Shown here piece after piece: positions 49,026-52,033 of a stretch of 52,033 bases of DNA. Position 1 is the stretch's first letter; every line of letters begins with the position of its first letter. The stretch is from an uncultured Spirochaetaceae bacterium (GTDB taxonomy: Bacteria > Spirochaetota > Spirochaetia > Treponematales > Treponemataceae), in NCBI GenBank assembly GCA_902799665.1, contig CADCBK010000025.1, positions 1 through 52,033 on the forward strand. The letters are read 5' to 3'. The position numbers and the translations under genes were made by a program. The notes under the pieces are model-generated. The model searched no databases. It was not told where the DNA came from and saw only the letters and a list, made by a program, of their open reading frames with translations.

Positions 49026-50223
49026 TTGATTTTCCTATAATTAAACTTACGTTGCATCCGCCAAATCCAAAGGAGTTTGACATGCAAACGTTTATTCGCT
49101 TGTTGAATTTTGTCTCCGGCCCAATCAAGTTTAGGCGGGGAAGAGCCGGGTCGTAATCGCCGTCGTAAACGTGAAGCGGCAATTTTATTTTGTCCGCCTC
49201 CGCTCCGTCATTGTTCACTATGGAACAGTAGCAAGCGGCAAGCTCAACCGCGCTGGAGGCGCCAAGCGTGTGGCCGGTCATCGGCTTTGTGGAACTTGCG
49301 GGAACGGCCGCGGCAAGGCTTCCAAAAACCTGGGACACAGCCTTGGCCTCCATGCTGTCGTTGAGCTTTGTTCCAGTGCCGTGCAAGTTTAAGTAATCGA
49401 TTTTGCTTGCGTCCAATCCCGCGTCGGCCAAGGCCTCTTTCATCGCGGCCAAGGCGCCGCTTCCGTCAGCGAGCGGGGCCGTCATGTGGCTTGCGTCGGC
49501 GCTTTCGCCCCAGCCCAAAAGCTCAACCGGACCTTTGTCCTTTGACAAAAGAAAAAACGCGGCGCCTTCTCCAAGCGTGATGCCGGAACGCGCGGCGCTA
49601 AAAGGATTTGTCTTTTGCTCGCTAACCGCTTCCAAAGAGTCAAAGCCCAATAAAACTGTGTCGCTTGCAACGTCAACGCCGCCGCAAATGGCCGCGTCAA
49701 CGATTCCCGCCTGAATCAACTGCGCCGCCTTGATTGTCGCGCTTCCGCTAGACGAGCAGGCGGTGGCAAAAACATAGGCCGGCCCCGCAAGGCCAAATTT
49801 TCCCTTTATATATGTGGCCGGATAGTCGGCGCCTTGAATTTCCAGCGAATAGTTTTTGGGAAAGGCGCCTTTTTCAAAATACTCGCGGTGGCCGGCAACG
49901 GAAAGCTCCGAGCCGTTGTCGCAGCAGCCCACGCAAACAGCAACGCGCGCGGCGCCGTATTTTTGCTTGGCGGCCTGGACAGCCGGCGCGATTTGCTCCA
50001 AGGCGCAGTCTTCTATTTGAATTGCGCGCATGTCGTAGCGGGCGGAAGTTTTTTTGAGCGCGCCGCCGGCGATTTTCGCCGCGTAAAATTCGCGCCCAGA
50101 ATGAGTCTTAACTTTTACCAGCCCGTCTTGGCTTCCTGCCGTAAGCGAGCGCCAAAAGTCCGCGGCGTTGTTTCCAGCCGCACAGGCGATTCCCGGTTCC
50201 GACAAAAAAAGCGTTTCTTTCAC
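49018..50223 (-). CDS. Beta-ketoacyl-ACP synthase, second copy
   Basis: 401 residues from a GTG at 50223; a TTG at 50238 is possible but lies inside the -10 box. KETLFLSEPGIACAAGNNAADFW opens it. The catalytic Cys lies in ATACSSSGSATIKA and the His residues in NLHGTGTKLND and TKPMTGHTLGASS, so it looks active. It is the first gene of the block and could be the partner of the chain-length factor at 28.1 kb. Divergent from an amino-acid-binding lipoprotein gene. Confidence 0.88.
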   Translation of the reverse strand: MKETLFLSEPGIACAAGNNAADFWRSLTAGSQDGLVKVKTHSGREFYAAKIAGGALKKTSARYDMRAIQIEDCALEQIAPAVQAAKQKYGAARVAVCVGCCDNGSELSVAGHREYFEKGAFPKNYSLEIQGADYPATYIKGKFGLAGPAYVFATACSSSGSATIKAAQLIQAGIVDAAICGGVDVASDTVLLGFDSLEAVSEQKTNPFSAARSGITLGEGAAFFLLSKDKGPVELLGWGESADASHMTAPLADGSGALAAMKEALADAGLDASKIDYLNLHGTGTKLNDSMEAKAVSQVFGSLAAAVPASSTKPMTGHTLGASSAVELAACYCSIVNNDGAEADKIKLPLHVYDGDYDPALPRLNLIGPETKFNKRINVCMSNSFGFGGCNVSLIIGKSNG

Positions 50224-50229
50224 ACGGGA

Positions 50230-50235
50230 ATTATA
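50230..50235 (-). promoter_or_regulatory. -10 box of the ketosynthase operon
   Basis: Perfect TATAAT on the minus strand, exactly 6 nt upstream of the GTG start, with no Shine-Dalgarno site; the -35 region (TTCCAT) is weak. A hairpin with CGGCGG/CCGCCG arms lies just upstream. Confidence 0.6.
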
Positions 50236-50270
50236 CAAAATGCGGCGGAATTATGGAAGAGCCGCCGTTC

Positions 50271-50299
50271 TTGACACAAGGCCATTAAAAGACTAATAT
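50271..50299 (+). promoter_or_regulatory. Promoter of the amino-acid-binding lipoprotein gene
   Basis: Perfect TTGACA (50271-50276) and TAATAT (50294-50299), 17 bp apart. Confidence 0.78.
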
Positions 50300-50329
50300 T
50301 TTTTTATCCTTACTTTTATGGAGAATAAT

Positions 50330-51088
50330 ATGAAAAAACTTATGCTTTCATTAATCGCGCTCGCGATGCTTTTTGGCGCGGCTTCTTGTTCAAAAAAGGC
50401 CGGCAAAAGCGGAAAGACATGGATTGTCGCCACAGACACAGCCTTCCGTCCTTTTGAGTACACAAATGAAAAGAACAAATTTGTAGGAATCGACGTTGAT
50501 TTGCTTGCAGCAATTGCAGAAGATCAGGGCTTTGCTTATGACTTGCAGTCATTGGGTTGGGATGCTGGTGTTGCAGCTGTTCAGGTAGGCCAGGCTGACG
50601 GTCTTATTGCAGGCGCTACAATCAAACAGAGCCGTATTGATTCTGGATGGATTTTCTCTGAAGGTTACTACAACGCTACTCAGACTTTTGTAGTTGCAAA
50701 AAACAGCAATATTGCAAGCTTTGAAGATTTGCGCGGAAAAACAGTTGCCGTAAAGAACGGAACTGCAGGTATGGACTTTGCTAACAGTCTTAAAGATACA
50801 TACGGTTTTAAAGTAACAGTTTTTGAAGATTCTCCTACAATGTATCAGGATGTAATTCTTGGAAACTCAGCTGCTTGTTGCGAAGACACACCAATTATGG
50901 CAGACAACATCAAAACTGCAAAACTTCCACTTAAGATTCCTGCAGGCATGGAAAGCGAAGGTGCTCCATATGGATTTGCCATTATGAACCCAGCAAACCA
51001 GGAACTTTTGGATATGTTCAACAAAGGTCTTGCAAACATCAAGGCTAACGGAAAATATCAGGAAATTTTGGACAGATACCTTAAATAA
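50330..51088 (+). CDS. Family-3 amino-acid-binding lipoprotein of an ABC transporter
   Basis: 252 residues from the ATG at 50330, preceded by GGAG; the ATG at 50318 lacks a site. The signal MKKLMLSLIALAMLFGAAS ends in a lipobox with Cys (AASC). Then TWIVATDTAFRPFEYTNEKNKFVGIDVDLLAAIAEDQGF, DGLIAGATIKQSRIDSGWIFSEGYY and ANIKANGKYQEILDRYLK are typical of polar-amino-acid-binding proteins. No permease or ATPase gene follows in the window. Codon usage switches near 50450-50510: before it Ala is GCG/GCC, after it almost only GCA/GCT. The gene therefore looks chimeric. Confidence 0.9.
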   Translation: MKKLMLSLIALAMLFGAASCSKKAGKSGKTWIVATDTAFRPFEYTNEKNKFVGIDVDLLAAIAEDQGFAYDLQSLGWDAGVAAVQVGQADGLIAGATIKQSRIDSGWIFSEGYYNATQTFVVAKNSNIASFEDLRGKTVAVKNGTAGMDFANSLKDTYGFKVTVFEDSPTMYQDVILGNSAACCEDTPIMADNIKTAKLPLKIPAGMESEGAPYGFAIMNPANQELLDMFNKGLANIKANGKYQEILDRYLK

Positions 51089-51113
51089 GTTCAATACAAA
51101 ATAAAACTGACTA

Positions 51114-51148
51114 AAAGGACAGAAGATTATTCTTCTGTCCTTTTTTTT
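51114..51148 (+). terminator. Strong rho-independent terminator
   Basis: Thirteen-bp arms (51114-51126, 51131-51143) with a 4-base loop, ending in eight T. It closes the binding-protein transcript. Confidence 0.95.
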
Positions 51149-51227
51149 CAAAAAAATCAAAAAAAAGTAACACATTTTATTATTTTCTGTGTCATATAAA
51201 TAAAGGCAAAACAAGGAGTAAATTTAT

Positions 51228-51599
51228 ATGAAAAGAATTATTATTGGTATTACTTTTTTAATGGCTTCGGCTGGACTTTTTGCTGGGGAAGCATGGAATA
51301 ATCATCTTGGTTTTGGCTGGAGAATGCCTACAGGAGGCTCATCTGGCGAGTATCAAGCACTATATAACAACAGCAGCTACAACACTTATGCGAACTATCG
51401 TTCTGCCCTGTATCTGCCCTTATCTGGTTTCTTTTACGATGGCTCAGCGTATAATCAGGATTTATTTGGCATTTTCTGGTCGTCTACGCGTGGTGATATC
51501 AATGGTATGCATTATCTCAATCTGAGCTCTGATAGTGTTAATCCAGTCGATCTTAGCAATCGTGCTCTCGGCGGCTCAGTTAGATGTGTGGTTGAGTAG
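51228..51599 (+). CDS. Small secreted protein with FISUMP-like C-terminal part
   Basis: 123 residues. MKRIIIGITFLMASAGLFAG is a signal peptide. The next stretch, EAWNNHLGFGWRMPTGG, looks like the opening of a treponemal outer-membrane protein. The rest has RSALYLPLSGFFYDGSAYNQDLFGIFWSSTRGD and SSDSVNPVDLSNRALGGSVRCVVE, like the Fibrobacter succinogenes major paralogous (FISUMP) domain, in which GxFWSST and GxSVRCV are the landmarks. It may be a truncated or fused member. AAGGAG precedes the start. Function unknown. Confidence 0.65.
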   Translation: MKRIIIGITFLMASAGLFAGEAWNNHLGFGWRMPTGGSSGEYQALYNNSSYNTYANYRSALYLPLSGFFYDGSAYNQDLFGIFWSSTRGDINGMHYLNLSSDSVNPVDLSNRALGGSVRCVVE

Positions 51600-51747
51600 T
51601 TATCGAATTGTACCGAACTGTCCTATGATACGAATCAATCACCTTCGGAGTTGTAGACTTAATAGGCTGTGAGCTTTTTGTGGTTCTAAATAAAGTGCCG
51701 TGAAGGAAGGAATAAGTAGGGAATAGGTGCCGGGGTTTGCGGTATGA

Positions 51748-51753
51748 TATAAT
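51748..51753 (+). promoter_or_regulatory. -10 box of the DHH gene
   Basis: TATAAT exactly 6 nt before the ATG at 51760, with no Shine-Dalgarno site. The gap 51600-51747 contains nothing I can identify. Confidence 0.5.
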
Positions 51754-51759
51754 AATGTT

Positions 51760-52033
51760 ATGTACGAGAAGTTTAGTGAGTTTATCAAGGATAAGCAAAA
51801 GATTTGCGTGATACAGGCGGAGAATCCGGATGGGGATTCGCTGGGGAGCGCGGTGGCGCTGGATTATTTGCTGGAAGGGAAAGAAGTATCAATGTATTGT
51901 CCGGTGGATATCCCGCAGTATTTGCATTATTTTGCGGATTGGTCGAGAGTGTCGATTGAGTTTGACTGGAAGGCGGATGGATATATCATCGTAGACACGG
52001 CGGCGGAGGTGTTGCTATCGAAACTACTCGAAG
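51760..52033 (+). CDS. DHH-family phosphoesterase, N-terminal part (cut by the window edge)
   Basis: The first 91 codons are present. MYEKFSEFIKDKQKICVIQAENPDGDSLGSAVAL carries the N-terminal DHH-type metal region (NPDGDSLGSA), followed by VSMYCPVDIPQYLHYF and GYIIVDTAAEVLLSKLLE. DHH proteins degrade short oligoribonucleotides, PAP or cyclic dinucleotides. The wording AENPDGDSLGSA with a CPVDIPxYL segment is what I associate with Saccharibacteria proteins. Codon use (GGG, CTG, GCG, TTG) also differs from the rest of the window. It may be transferred DNA or a chimeric contig end. Confidence 0.75.
   Translation, partial: MYEKFSEFIKDKQKICVIQAENPDGDSLGSAVALDYLLEGKEVSMYCPVDIPQYLHYFADWSRVSIEFDWKADGYIIVDTAAEVLLSKLLE

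Overview
The window looks like chromosome from a host-associated Treponema-like spirochaete. That is inferred from how the proteins read: LolA and LpxL-type enzymes of a diderm envelope, a Ytf-type sugar transporter, HtpG, EF-P, and tRNAs without an encoded CCA. No database search was possible. Most of the DNA has moderate GC and prefers GAC, AAC, CAA, GCG/GCC and GGA codons. An AT-rich restriction-modification island (about 31.6-33.57 kb) and both window ends differ clearly from this, so foreign or chimeric DNA should be considered there.

Layout. 0-7 kb: a truncated iron alcohol dehydrogenase divergent from an AraC regulator; an HTH plus PBECR-type nuclease-like pair; an OhrR-like regulator followed by a 30-residue flavodoxin stub; a PocR/ATPase-like sensor with a broken EAL gene; a MATE pump; a 78-bp tandem repeat. 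7-19 kb, minus strand: an AlkD-like repair protein, then an eleven-gene operon running from livK to alr. It joins a Liv-type ABC importer to PxpBC, a UPF0317 protein, a D-amino-acid transaminase, a D-glutamate cyclase, PxpA and alanine racemase. 19-22.8 kb: an iron alcohol dehydrogenase and a class-III aminotransferase, divergent from a PucR regulator. The two catabolic promoters share a 12-bp motif, so one regulator may control both. 23 kb: three tRNA genes, then an HPt/receiver pair, DUF308 and Hsp20.

27-29.5 kb and 42.7-50.2 kb carry the two parts of an aryl-polyene (APE)-type biosynthetic cluster: methyltransferase, chain-length factor and a broken acyltransferase in one; two ketosynthases, a ketoreductase, two dehydratases, glycosyltransferase, acyltransferase, thioesterase and LolA-like carrier in the other. 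ACP, activating ligase, ammonia lyase and exporter are absent from the window. Between the parts lie htpG, the R-M island, rlmB, a Lys-rich secreted protein, efp, a GGDEF-EAL protein, an AraC-type protein and a galactofuranose-type ABC operon with a perfect LacI-like palindrome and no regulator gene nearby.

The right end holds an amino-acid-binding lipoprotein whose codon usage changes inside the gene, a small secreted FISUMP-like protein, and the start of a DHH phosphoesterase that looks Saccharibacteria-like.

The strongest system-level ideas are: (1) the D-alanine/D-glutamate/5-oxoproline operon, which together with the aminotransferase and alcohol dehydrogenase could move nitrogen from an omega-amino acid such as taurine through alanine; (2) the split APE cluster; (3) a recurring leaderless promoter design with a -10 box exactly 6 nt before the start codon.
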